A stretch of DNA of 64,000 bases from Wolfiporia cocos (lineage: Eukaryota > Basidiomycota > Agaricomycetes > Polyporales > Phaeolaceae). Of this stretch, positions 33,856 to 45,378 are shown in pieces. Position 1 is the first letter of the stretch, and the number at the start of each line of letters is the position of its first letter. A program made the position numbers and the translations under genes. Below the pieces are notes generated by a model that was not told where the DNA came from, made no database searches, and saw only the letters and a program-made list of their open reading frames with translations. The DNA lies in the NCBI GenBank assembly GCA_029448655.1, contig JACCLO010000004.1, positions 1,488,001 through 1,552,000 of the forward strand, read 5' to 3'.

Positions 33856-35781
33856 TGCGAGGAAATCGAAGTACACCGAGACACTGCGGGGGCTAGAGAG
33901 GAAAGCCTCGCTAGGCCCGCTTGTATTCATTGTTATATAGGGCTCCTCTGCGTCTATGCTCCGCAGGCTTCGGGTTCCCTCGCCGCAGACCAAACCGGTG
34001 AGGCGAGGCGCGTAGGATCTATCCGCTGCCGACTAGCGTCATGATGAACATCGAAGCTTTTGTCATCAAAGTTTAGCACGGAGCATTCTGTGATACGCCC
34101 GAGCTAGTCCATCGCGCGGCGAGGACAAATGTCCTCCTCATGTCTGTGTCAACATGCACAGATACGTGATGAGTCTAAGTTTCCTGAGGTTCACCAGTCA
34201 AAACCAGGCAAAAATTGGACAATGCGTGTATTCGAGACCGATAGAAACGCAGAACATATTTGACTTCGGAGAGTTGCAACCACCGCCCACCGGCCTTGAT
34301 ATAACTCGGAGCGCCGGGATACTTGTCCGGGAAGCATAACATCCCGAGAGTCTCGGGGTAGGACTACTCACCGAGGGTCGCCTATGTAGCACATGAGGCG
34401 GCAGCGCTCCGTTTCAACGTTATAATGCGAGCGTCATGGTGGACCATAATTGCTGTAGAGCTCGTCTACAATATCGTCGGTCGGTTAACAATTGTTGGCA
34501 TGACAAGGTTGAAGAGCTTGGAAGGTAGCAATATCATAGATGAGCCTGAGCCTCCTTGAGCTACCATTTACCACAGACCCCTGAGGGACGAGCACTACTG
34601 TCTTGGATGGTGCGTGTATAGTTCCGGCTATATCATCGTAAGTTGCCAATGGTTCCCCTGCTACGGTCAGCAGCATTTGAATACGAGGACGACAGCGTCA
34701 TGAACACGATCATTCTGAAGGCTAAACCTCAAGCTAGCTCCGACCATGACTAGCCTGCAATAAATCGCGGGGAGCGGCAACGTCGGGTCCCTCACGTAGC
34801 GAGATTAGTTTTTGGGTCTCGACAGCCTCGGCCTCAGAGCATAAGATGAACAGACCAGATGGCATCGAGTTCATGTAAGATCTCGTACGGGCTATGCCAT
34901 AAATTGTCTACATGAGCAACAGGGAAAGCACTGGTATACGTGGGAAAGCCGTGGGTGCTGTAGCCTGTTTATCAAGCACATGCATCAAGCGCTATTCGAT
35001 ACTAATCGAGACGTCGATGCAGACAACTCCGGGTACTCGAGCCCAGCTGGCTACTGTGCACTTTCAAGGGGAGGGCAATTTCTGCGGGACTATCCGACGT
35101 CTGGACCAAGCGATACGCAACTTTTCTCCCGCCTGCCACTGGGCTAGAAGCCAGAAGAAGCGCCCAGTGACACTCGCTGTGGCCGCACGAGGTGAGCATG
35201 CACCGCTGTAACCTGTTTCGTGCTCTGACTCCTCCAAGAAGTATGGCTATGCTTATAGGTGCTGTAGTGTCTAAAGATACGATTCAACAGTAAGTGCAGA
35301 CCTCACGCTCCAAGGGCGAGGTGCTAGGAACTGCGCAATGAGTGAACGGTAATTCCTGCGCTATTGTCATGGCATCACGTAGGTTCGCTTCTTCTGACTT
35401 TCGTTGACCTTCTGGACTATATACTTAGACGATCTGCACAACCCTTCACGTTGATGGGTATGTGGTCTAAAAGCCGATACATTCAACTGAAGTTCGGCCG
35501 GGTGGCCTGCTTAGCCTGCGTCAGTCCAGGCCATTAGCCCATTGCTTTTGCAAATGCCATCTATTGCTTCTAAAGTGAAGATCTCGGTGCGTCATGCAAC
35601 ATGCCACTACCCCACCTTGTCATGTGTTGCTCTGCTTGACTCAGAAGCGGGTCCAGGCCACGTTGACATGAGACAACATATTCATTGCACACTGCCACAA
35701 TAGCTATATTGTGTGTATGGGTATATTTCAGATGCGGTGCAATTTACATGTCACAGCTTTGCTACTGTAGGGTCACGTACA
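33856..35781. other. Intergenic region with a possible gene relic on the minus strand
   Basis: No intact gene. On the minus strand, 35199-35002 (containing HWALLLASSPVAGG) and 34676-34485 (VVLVPQGSVVNGSSRRLRLI) read like protein-coding pieces, but no splice joins them and stops intervene. The HWALL segment recalls the start of a widespread fungal family of unknown function; this resemblance is weak. The rest shows nothing. Confidence 0.25.
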
Positions 35782-36934
35782 CTAATTGTCAAAATTGAAA
35801 ATATCGAAGCAGTTCCATCCTCTGTACTCGACGTGCGCGTCTCTTGACAAGCGAAATACTTTTCGTCTACCAATCCTACCCATCTGTCCCATGGTTCTTC
35901 TCCACGCCGTATCCCGCGTGCTCTCATCTAAGAGCTTGCGCATGTCCAGCTGAACCTTGGATAACCTCTCATGTAGCCTCTGGTTCGCCTCTTTCAACTC
36001 TTGTACCTCCTCCTGATGCGCCGCGTTCTGCGCTGCCAGGGCAGCGCTTAACTGCGACCTCTGATCCTGTAGCTGCTTTCTATAGCTCTCCGCCTCGTTT
36101 TGCAAATGTATCTGAAGCTGCGTGCCCGCTGCAGTCTCCGGGAGTAGCTTGTGGTCATCGACCATCTCCTTTTGCAGCTGCAATGTCTGCGGTCCAGTTT
36201 GCAAAAACGACATCACGATCATCTTGGCTGATGCTTCATCGTTGAAGTGCCGCTCCATCCGAGCACCGTGGTCGATCGCATCCTTGAAGAAGATGGTCTT
36301 CTGCTTGAGCTCCAACTCCCGAGACGCGCCGACTTGCTCGGGTACGAATTCCCACATAGTCGTTACGATTGACACGATCCGCATGGCTTCGTCCCCGCAT
36401 ATCTTCGTAAACAGGCCAAAGTTCTCTCTGGCGATCCCGCCCACACGATTGTCAGAGATGCGGTGCATATAGATGAGTCCATCCAGCTTCCTTCCCTTCT
36501 CGTACCTATGATCGGGCCCATCAGTCGATCAGGCTGTGCACACGCTTTCATAGCAAATGCATACGTCTGTTCAAGGAACCGAGCGATATCGCGTAAGATA
36601 TCCGCGCGGGATCGTGTCGTATCGTCGAACCCCGGAGTGTCTATCATGATAATGTCCTGGTTGGCCATCGCCCATCGTGCAATCTGCACCCTATCTGTGC
36701 ATGAATGCATGCTAACCCCTTCGCGCAACTTTGAGCCGCAGACTTTATTAATAAACTGAAAGCGGCCATCAGTGGTCTATTCAGCGCCCCGTTGGTTCAC
36801 CATAGTTGCTGACCGTGGTTTTCCCGGCGCCTGTTGGTCCCGTTACCCTGTAAGGAGTTAGTGTACTGGCTCGGCACATATTCACAGCCAACCTACGCAA
36901 TCAGCCGCATCGGTTTGCTGTAACTGGTCGACAT
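35782..36934 (-). CDS. P-loop GTPase-domain protein with coiled-coil tail, paralogue A
   Basis: Exons 36934-36897, 36847-36814, 36755-36565, 36505-35782 (minus); 328 aa. G1/P-loop GPTGAGKTT (16-24) follows a short N-terminus; switch/G3 motif DTPGFDD (63-69) preceded by a hydrophobic strand (DIIMI). Then GLIYMHRISDNRVGG, and SIVTTMWE where the G4 specificity motif would lie. The last ~110 residues are heptad-rich (LQNEAESYRKQLQDQRSQL and following), predicting a coiled coil. Fold and motifs resemble AIG1/septin-like TRAFAC GTPases; large families of such proteins are known in mushroom genomes but their function is not. One of three paralogues within 7 kb; exons 2 and 3 (34 and 191 nt) are the same length in all three. 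Confidence 0.85.
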
Positions 36935-39340
36935 CGCCTTCAAGAAGCGGCTTGCTCGTGGATGTGGGCAAAAGAGAGTGGTAAACCTTCAGGTGAACCG
37001 TTATAGCACCTCAGTAGGTCTCGTGCTCCCGGCACGTTGGACGCCTGCCATCAACAGGAAGTTGACACATGTAGGAGAATCTTCGCCGAGCCCCCAGCCC
37101 TACGGTCTATCGATTGCTCGAATCACAAAGGAAGGCGCATTCACGAATGTATGGGGTGGCTTGCGGATTCAGAGAAGCAGCGCCCCTTAATTTCCACCGG
37201 CACTCATCCGACCAATCCCCACGCGATGATTGTTGATACCGGAACAATACAATGCCGCTCATATTGTGCTGGGAGCTGGAAGAAGCTGCTACAGCGATTC
37301 GACCTGTGCGCATCCCGTAGGCGTAAGTAGCCGAAACCGTGCGTTGACTGTTCATATGGACAGCAGAGGCTCATCGTGAGCGAATTGCCTCCGAGTTGCT
37401 GACGTCACGACGTACAACGTCGATGAGCGCAGCATCCACAATGAGCAATCAGCTATTCTTGATAACCGTATGTCAATACGTAAGTGTACCAACACATCCC
37501 ATTCAGTTACAGTTTGTTCTGCACATAATAAATAGACAACAAGCGAACAGGATTTTAGATCGTGTTTCAGAAATCCGGTGAAGGACAATGCTTTGTAGCC
37601 ACCTGAGCAGGATCGACCACTTGGGTCATGGTACGAGGAGGGTAGATGGGCTTTCGGAGAAGAATCTAGTTGCTGATCTGCGGCTCCATGTTTTCGCGCG
37701 CCTTTCGGCGCTGAATTTGTTAGGACTCATGTTTCTGCTAGCATCGGTGCGGGTTGTCCTGCTTGCCCCGCGCAGAGAAGATCAAAATCACGATCAGAAA
37801 GATCTCATCGGAAAATGAGAATCTTGCACCTTGGTGTCCATAACCGGTTGCAAATGCCTGAAGGCTAAAGGCCTTAATCTCCGCCATGTCAGTGACAGCC
37901 ACGTTTGATTGGGCGTTGTAGCTTGCGGAAAGTGCAATCGCGCAAGTAATACCTGAAAACCGATGTCCCTGTCAGGGAAGTGACACAGACAACGTGTAGT
38001 AAGATGATCCCAAAGGCACAGCTAGCTATCATTCATGCATCATACTTCTCGTCCGGTGTGTGTACAATAAACTCCTCACAACAAGACTGACTGCGCCGTG
38101 TATCATCGATTACAATGGATGGTTGCCGCGCGGTGTTGCTAAACTGGGCGCATGAGGCTATGCGACCGACGGTACTCTCCGCGCAGTAGACTCGGCCTAG
38201 GAGGGCGTGCTGGTGGCAGGGATGAGCATAATTCGCCGCTTCAGCTCATAGTAAAAAGGACACCTTCTGATCCAACTTGTGCCGTCGCTTGTTGATCTGG
38301 AATTCCCGACGCTCATTCCTATCGCATGTTAGCTCAAAATTTTGGTATGACGTCGTCACAATCAACAATAACGTATTGCCAGGTCACCAGCATGGCGAGG
38401 TTTGCGAATAGACCTCGAGGCGAATTAACAGGGGAAGCGTCTGGGCGAGCGTGGTAAACCTGCAGATGCTTGCGCATTTCGTACGTAAGCGATGGGCGTT
38501 AGTCGGTACGCATCTGATGTCGGCAGACAGACAGGATGGGCAAGCTATGCGAACCCACAATTGACATGGGAACGCCAGCAGGTCGTCAGAGTGTCGAGTA
38601 GCCATCCGTTGCTGCTGGCGGTCGTAAGACATCGCGGTCTCGGCCTGGACCGTTCAGATGCGGCGGGTACTTCGCGGCAGCGGGGAAGGAGAACGGCACA
38701 CGTCACGTAACGACATTCGCAGATCGTGTGACTCGCGCGGCTCGCCTGTCTGAACGCCCGCCGAGGAAACCCGTTAGTTCTGAAACGACAAGAGACTCTC
38801 GCATTCCGCGTTTCGAGACACCCCCCTGCATTACCTAGTCAAACCACCAAAAGGCCTGCACATTGATCATTACCGATCGCAGATCTCTTGACTCCGAGGT
38901 GGCACTGTCTAGCACCGTGTTACTGCCACCTACATTATATTACGCGCGTTTGACGCATCTATCCCCGCATTAGTATACAAATTAGCAACTCAATTGCCTA
39001 TGAGCGCATAACCTTGTGACCTGTACCAGGTGTCTATAGACGCACCTTCAGCGCGTGTTAAGCAGCGTGCATTTAATACATCTAGACGCGAAGTGTCATT
39101 TCGAGCGTTCTCTTCCATTAGAACCAATAGAAGTATTGCCTTGCATGGTGGGGAACTGGAGAGACGCAGGGATGGGCGCAGAGCAGAATAGAAGCTATTT
39201 GATTGCACACCGGTGATATTAACATAAGCATACGGGCGGTCCCCCCGGTGCGAGGCCCGGTCGGCGGGGCTCATACTCCTTAAAAGAAGCCTGGACTGGC
39301 AGATGCTTGACCAGTCGTCTCACCCCCCGACACTTCCACG
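36935..39340. other. Intergenic region, no supported gene
   Basis: 2.4 kb of shared upstream sequence for paralogues A (minus) and B (plus). Short frames (37352-37588 minus, 37588-37818 plus, 38384-38632 minus) show no motif or splice partners. No clear repeat recognised. Confidence 0.4.
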
Positions 39341-40429
39341 ATGACACCTAGCCGCGCAGGACAGCAAATGCCAAAGAACATTGTGTGGGTTCATAGAATG
39401 CTTCGTTCGTCATTGTACTTACCTACTTCTCCAGCATCATGGGCCCCACCGGCTCGGGAAAGACTTCGGCGAGTGCAATTAAATGCAGCATGCCGATAAC
39501 GAATTGACATATCGACCTTATCAGTTCATTAATATAGCCAGCGGCTCCCGTTTGCGTGTGGGGAAGGGTTTAAGGTCGACTACGGGTTGCACGCAAACGT
39601 CTCGGACGTTCCGTGTGGACGGCTGTCCAGTCAGATTGATTGATACACCTGGATTCGACGACTCAAACATGTCGGATGTCGAGATCTTGACCAAGATTAC
39701 CAAGATTCTGTCATCGTGAGTTGCATAGCAATGGTTTGCCTCGTCAATGGCACTGACCGCAATGCCTGTGTGTGTAGGAAGAAAATGGTAGTCCACGGCA
39801 TCATCTATCTGCATCGTATCACGGACAACAGGATGAGTGGCACGGCGCGACGCAGCTTTGACACGTTCCGGTACCTATGTGGAGAGGCGCTACCTAACGC
39901 TGCAGTCGTTCTGAACATGTGGGACATGGTGAGCGATCCTGTGCGTATTGCACGAGAAGAGGAGCTCCGCACCAAGTTCTACAAGCCGGCTTTCGATGCT
40001 GGCGCTCAGCTCTTCCGCCACGTCAATACCGTCGAGTCTGCGCACAGAGTTCTCCAAGCGCTTGCCAGTCAAGATCCGCTACCGTTGAGAATTCAAACGG
40101 AGATCGCAATCGAAGGAAAGCAGCTCTGGCAGACTACTATCGGGATGTCCCTTCTGCAGCACATGGTCGAGAAGGAGCAGAGACGACTGGATGCCGCACG
40201 CGACAGTGAATTCCGTGACGAGAAATTGATTCACCAGGAAACAGACTACGGCGAGGGCTACCAGGATACGGAGTGTTGGATGGTTTGTCTCACCAAATTC
40301 GTGCAGGAGAATAGTCGTGCAGAGAGATTGAGCGGGTCCAGCATGCAGAGACTATGGGTCCAGCTGATCAAACGATTGCAAGAGCTACTAATATGTCTAA
40401 TCAACGGCAGCCGGAACTGCGTTCCATGA
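39341..40429 (+). CDS. P-loop GTPase-domain protein, paralogue B
   Basis: Exons 39341-39384, 39435-39468, 39525-39715, 39778-40429; 306 aa. P-loop GPTGSGKTS (18-26), G3 motif DTPGFDD, then IIYLHRITDNRMSGTARRSF and VVLNMWDMV, co-linear with paralogues A and C. Exons 2 and 3 are again 34 and 191 nt. The donor of intron 2 reads CG|GCGAGT, so a GC-AG intron (39469-39524) has to be assumed; A and C have GTCAG donors there. If GC is not used the gene would be defective. The C-terminal ~90 residues do not resemble the coiled coil of A and C. Opposite in orientation to both neighbours. Confidence 0.72.
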
Positions 40430-41129
40430 CGTAGAAAATGTACTCATAGCATTTTCATGCTGTATTTTTAGCTGTAGCCTTTATGATGCCACTGTGCGTG
40501 TATAATCACTGCAGATGTTTTCGTCATCGTATCTCAAGGGGGTCAGTATTGCACATGGTAGCAGTAATAGCACGGGGTACGTATCAAATTTGCCATCTTG
40601 AGCCTAAGGGTCGTCTTCGCTCTCGCTGCAACTGCTTGAAAGCTTACTGGCGGACAAGTGTGGTTGATATGGAGAGACAGAACGACAGACTTTTGCATTT
40701 CTTGATGTCTTTCGGCGCCGCTGACACTGACTCGGAGCCAGTCGGATCTAAGCCGAGACGATTGTGGAACGTGGAAACCTCGCACGCGCACGTGTTCATT
40801 CGTGGTACGCCTCGAGTATTCATCGTGACTGAATCTAATTCCTATGCATGAAATGCCTATCGCGATCACCCTAGAGGAAATGGATCCAAAATTTGTATCC
40901 GGCAGATTACGGACTAACAGATCCAACGCCACTATGCATACGCGAGCTCCTGCCAGTTGAAATGTCTGGACACAAGAGAAGATCCGACGCCGCGATGCCT
41001 TCGGAAAGGGCAGGATTGATAAAAGAAACCAGTACAAAGGTATACGATACTCCAGTCAATGGGCAAAACTGAGGTCACCCCCATTGACACTGTAACTGCA
41101 TTTGTACACGCAAGGGGCTCAATCGCAGA
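40430..41129. other. Convergent intergenic region between GTPase paralogues B and C
   Basis: A frame at 40483-40851 (plus) has no recognisable motif. Nothing else supported. Confidence 0.4.
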
Positions 41130-42294
41130 TCAATCTCCGAAATACTTGAAGACCTCCAAGCATCCCCACCCTCTGTAGGGCCTCATCTCAATGTGAGAGC
41201 CTACAAAGCGAACAACTATCTTCCGCCCAAATGTCTTCATCTGTGCAATCAGATTGTTCATCCGCGCTCTCTCCTGAGCGTAGTCCTGACTGAGTTTGCG
41301 CAAGTCGTCTTCCACAGACCTAAGCTTCTTCTGCAACCTCTTATACGCCTTTTGCAGGTTCTTTAGCTCGTTTGCTTGAGCTGTCTTGCACTCTTCAATT
41401 TCCTTCTCGATCCGCTCTTTGGTAGCGCGTAACTCCTGGATTTCTCTCTCGAGATCGGTGTGCAACTGGGTGCCTGCCGCAGTCTGGGGTAGCTCCATTT
41501 TATCGTCCACGATCTCCCTCTGCAATTGAAGTACGTGCGGCGTGCGCGACATGCCCAAGATTGTCTCTGTAATCGCAATAGCTGACTCCTTCGTATTGTG
41601 ATGGCGCTTCATCTGGGCACCTTGATCGATAGCGTCTTTGAAGAAGATCACCTTGCTCGCAAGCTCTCGCTCCCGCGCAGCGCCCGTTTCCTCTGTTACA
41701 TCTTCCCACATGGTGGTCACAATGGAGAGGATCTCCATCGCATTATTTCCGCAGATCTTCGAGAATATCTCGAAGTTTTCTCTGGTGATGCCGCTGACTC
41801 GAATATCCGAGATGCGATGCATGTAGATGAGCCCGTCCAGCATTCTGCCTTCTTCATACCTATAATCATCAGTTGTTTCAATCGCAGCACGATACAGAAG
41901 TAATGTAACATGCCCACGTTTGTCCAAGGAAACCAGCGATGTCCATCAGGATGTCCGTTCGTGAGCGTTCCGTGTCATCAAAGCCAGGTGTATCAATGAA
42001 TACTATCTTCTGGCCGTATATTTCGCAGGACGCCACCATCACTTGCTGTGTACATGAATGCAAAGTATCTCCGACTGGCAGTTTTGATCCACAGATATGA
42101 TTGATGAACTACATAGCTAGAATTAGATTCCGCTCTGTCGTGCCTGCAAGATTTGTCACTGACAGTAGATTTTCCGGTTCCTGTGGGACCTGTGATCCTA
42201 GATATGTTGCCAATTAGCATCACAAACTGGAGTTGTGACGACCGCTGACAACGTACGCAATGAGCCATAAAGGCTGAGGTTGTGGCGCTGTCAT
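41130..42294 (-). CDS. P-loop GTPase-domain protein with coiled-coil tail, paralogue C
   Basis: Exons 42294-42257, 42197-42164, 42108-41918, 41859-41130 (minus); 330 aa. P-loop GPTGTGKST (16-24), FINHICGSKL, G3 motif DTPGFDD preceded by KIVFI, then GLIYMHRISDIRVSGITREN and VTTMWEDV. A strongly charged coiled coil occupies about residues 210-300 (TDLEREIQELRATKERIEKE and onward). All four exon-intron positions match paralogue A (38, 34, 191 nt, then the long exon; 724 nt in A, 730 nt here), and both end in an aromatic-rich tail (YRGWGCLEVFKYFGD here). Biological role unknown. Confidence 0.87.
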
Positions 42295-43806
42295 GGTCCC
42301 AACGGGGGCTCAGCAATGCGCACTGACAGAGCGGCTGTGTGTGTGCCAGTCAACTTTCTTCCGATACCGCATGACTGCTATCAATGATATATATGGCTGG
42401 GCGTACTTCGTGCTTGGGAGCCACCACAAGGTAGAGGAGATCTTCGAGAAGGTGCGCTATAGTCGTGCGTGCAGAGTGCCACAAATGAGGTAAGCAAGCT
42501 ACGTGATATCCAGGAGCGGTAGTGACAGCCCTAGCTACGAAGTCCACTACCACAAGGCAGTAGTATTGTATGCAACTCGTAATAGCGATAGCCGATATTT
42601 GTCCTATATGCTTCTGCAGTAATTTGGCTGGCAAGTCAGTGTTCAATGATTCAGATCGATGAATCGAAGAGTTGCCATGGGATGAGTGAATACTACAGAC
42701 CGTTTGTCAGCCAATATGCTCACCATCCAAAAAATTGCAGTCCTCAATCTGAACAATACTTACACCTGACGAATACATCTTCTTGTTGTATATTTAAGCC
42801 CACGGAACTTGTCCTCTATAGCTGTCACCAAGGGGCGGGCGGATCACGTATCTCCGGTATATCTCCCGGCATAATGGAGAAGAGCCCCCTATCTGCTATT
42901 CTCTCAATGCACCATGACAGCGGGTAGGAAATGAATCTGCTGATGAACACGAGGAAGAAGCACGGCCTTAATTTCCGGTGCATGCTCCGTGTTGCGGATG
43001 AAGAGGTGTTACATACCGCAGACTTTTGAGAGCAACATTCAATCCTGTCAACAAAAGGATAATCTCGCTTGCTGCCTCTGTTGTACTAATAGTCAACAAG
43101 ATCCACTTCGAATGTAGACAACGGGTCATAATTTGCACAAAACACATACAAACTATCAGCAAATGGCTCACGTACGGGATCCATTCGTAGTTTCTCGCCC
43201 GCTCTCCGTCCATGGTAGCAAATGTAGCGCACGTGCTAGCTGTAATATCACTACCGGGCCAGTAGCTGCATTAGTTCGTTACACACGAGAACTGGTCGGC
43301 ATCGGTTCCTGCCTCGTGGTGGGATATCGTGCATGTACCTAGGTGCAGAGCTAAATCCGTTAAGTTGCCTCGGAAACTTTCCGACTGTGGATAGTCCGCT
43401 GTTTGAATGCATGATCGTCACCGCTAGAACTGGTGGGTTCTCACAGCCAGGGTTGACGATCAAGAGATGGTGAGGTTCATACTTTAGCCCTGGATATGAA
43501 ATGAGTGCAAAACCAGGGACAGGCTGTCGCATGAGTTCTTCACAGTCCTGCAGGGGTGGTTCAGGGTACTATGCGTAGTTCACGGGCACCTGAGTCGTAG
43601 TGTTGCCAACATGTGAGTTGCTGGTCAACGGCTAACACCTACATCAACCTGAGCTTTTTACGTGAATGTGTTCGTTAGTGAAGCATACAGTTCCCATTAC
43701 AGCATAAAGTGCCCGCCTCGCTGTGCCCGATCACGGTTCATCAAATAAATTAGTGTGAGATGTTATGCAAGCAAGTGACAGATTGAGGATCCGTATTCGA
43801 GGTCAA
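42295..43806. other. Intergenic region, possible membrane-gene fragment
   Basis: A minus-strand frame at 43213-42968 (MDGERARNYEWIPYVSHLLI, then further hydrophobic stretches) could be one exon of a small membrane protein, but no start-to-stop model can be made. From 43486 onward the sequence belongs to the first b561 duplication unit. Confidence 0.3.
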
Positions 43807-45366
43807 TTATCGGAAAAACTTCATCTTCGACAGTCTGACACGGGCCAGTACAGCTACGAATGCCACGGCCAGCGCTACAGTATATGCCACAAAGCGCACC
43901 CAATTTGCTGTGTTGTTTGTTGCCCAATCTGACCACGCACCGCCGAGGTATGCAGTCAGCAGTAGCATAGGGAAGCACAGATATCCCGAGGCCCTACATA
44001 TATCTGTATGAGTAAATCGTTCTGACAGCTGTATATTCATGAGGTACCTGTGGTATTTCCATACAATCTTTGCCTTGGGATTCCCGCCAAAGAGACGTCC
44101 GTCAAACCAGACGCTTCCTCCGCCAATGAGAACTTGAACGACGACCCATGTTACGCTGATGTATCCGAACAGCTTGAGAAAGATCAATGGCGGCGGTTAG
44201 ATAAAGGGAGGAATCCAGCGCACCCCGTGCCAGCTCGTAGCATGGGGAGCTTGATACAACGTTTTATTCACCCAAATAGCTAGCGTGCCAAGGAATATGG
44301 CGGGCAGGCCAGTGTAGAGCACAGCGCGCTGGTGGCGCGTTAGCCCTGCCTGCTTGGTGCTTGCTTGTGAGGTTGGCTGCAGAGTTAAAATGCCTAGCAG
44401 GCTCGGGTCAGGGCTCGGACTTCACGGTGACTAATATGCATTCGAACGTAGTGTGCGCACCATATGTAAAGGAGGCAAGAGCAAGGCTTTGTAGGACCGG
44501 ATGCCAAAAGAACCACCCAAGCTGGAGGGGGTGGGCCTTCAGGACGGCGCCCCATGTGATGAGCGTGAACGCCTGTATGGTTGCTCTGAGATTAGCTCGT
44601 AGCAGAGGATACGTGACCACATACCCCAATGCTGACCTACACAATTATCAGATATGTATACACGATCTCCCAGATAAAGATAGAAGACGCACCCACGCTG
44701 CAATCTGCGCGATCTCGTCTCCGAACCGTCCTTCGGGCTTCTCATTTTGAGTTGTCTCGTCGGTAACGATGTCGGCGGATGAGGTGTCTCCCTCAACGAT
44801 CAGGGGAGCATACTCTGCATCGGAGACGTCCTCATCTTCTCGACCGGTAGTATCTGCCGTCGAGGGTGTCGGAGGCAGCGCGATTGGGGCGGTCATTGCC
44901 AGATTTCCCGAAGCACCTGAGATTGAACAATATTCGGGCGGAAAGCGTGCAGGGAGGTAGCGGAATACCTAAGCGCACTCTGACGTTGACCTAGCCGTAT
45001 ATTTGCCGCTGCGGGCGGTGAGCTTGAAGGGCTATCATTTGTTCGCGACAGTAAGCCAGAGCAGCCGAGTGGCGGCCGAGCGCGCGTTGATTACGTAATT
45101 TCGCAGAGAAGACAGGCGCCTTCAGATTCCATCTGCGAATCTCGATCTACATACTGTGGCCTTGTGCACCACTCGCCACTGCTTCGTTTCGACTACGTTG
45201 CCTAACCTGCACACGGTAGCTGAGTACGTCTCTGAGACGTTGAATCGATCTTTCATGTTTTAATCATCAGGTCTGGTTGGATTTGAACACTATGGACGTT
45301 CTCGGATCGTGGCCTCAGATCAGGCGACGGCTAGCATCTACGAGTCGGCTGCTTCCGCTGTTCTGT
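43486..45366 (-). repeat. Tandem duplication unit 1 (b561 gene plus both flanks)
   Basis: Starts at AGCCCTGGATATGAAA (3' flank of the gene) and ends at CGGCTGCTTCCGCTGTTCTG. The same order of flank, gene and upstream region recurs at 45379-47100, so the duplication included promoter and downstream sequence. Exons are more alike than introns. Confidence 0.8.
43807..44896 (-). CDS. Cytochrome b561-type transmembrane protein, copy 1
   Basis: Exons 44896-44693, 44636-44625, 44572-44461, 44393-44224, 44172-44048, 43993-43807 (minus); 269 aa. The acidic N-terminus (~68 residues, cytosolic) is followed by five to six helices. Histidines at the helix ends, H96 (FFWHPVLQ), H130 (TRHQR), H165 (TSWHG) and H207 (KYHR), are spaced like the four heme-ligating histidines of the cytochrome b561 domain. 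Such proteins pass electrons across membranes, often from ascorbate to ferric iron or apoplastic acceptors; the substrate here is not evident and no DOMON domain is attached. Exon 2 is a 12-nt micro-exon (VSIG). The upstream ATG used by copy 2 is ATC here, so translation starts at MTAPIALPP. Confidence 0.82.
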
Positions 45367-45378
45367 AGAGACTGCTTC

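Noticed and set aside
33724..33993. Longer opsin N-terminus beginning MVCGEG
   Set aside because: The upstream 46 codons have no counterpart in Hsp30/Yro2-type proteins; MAGNQAL is the homologous start.
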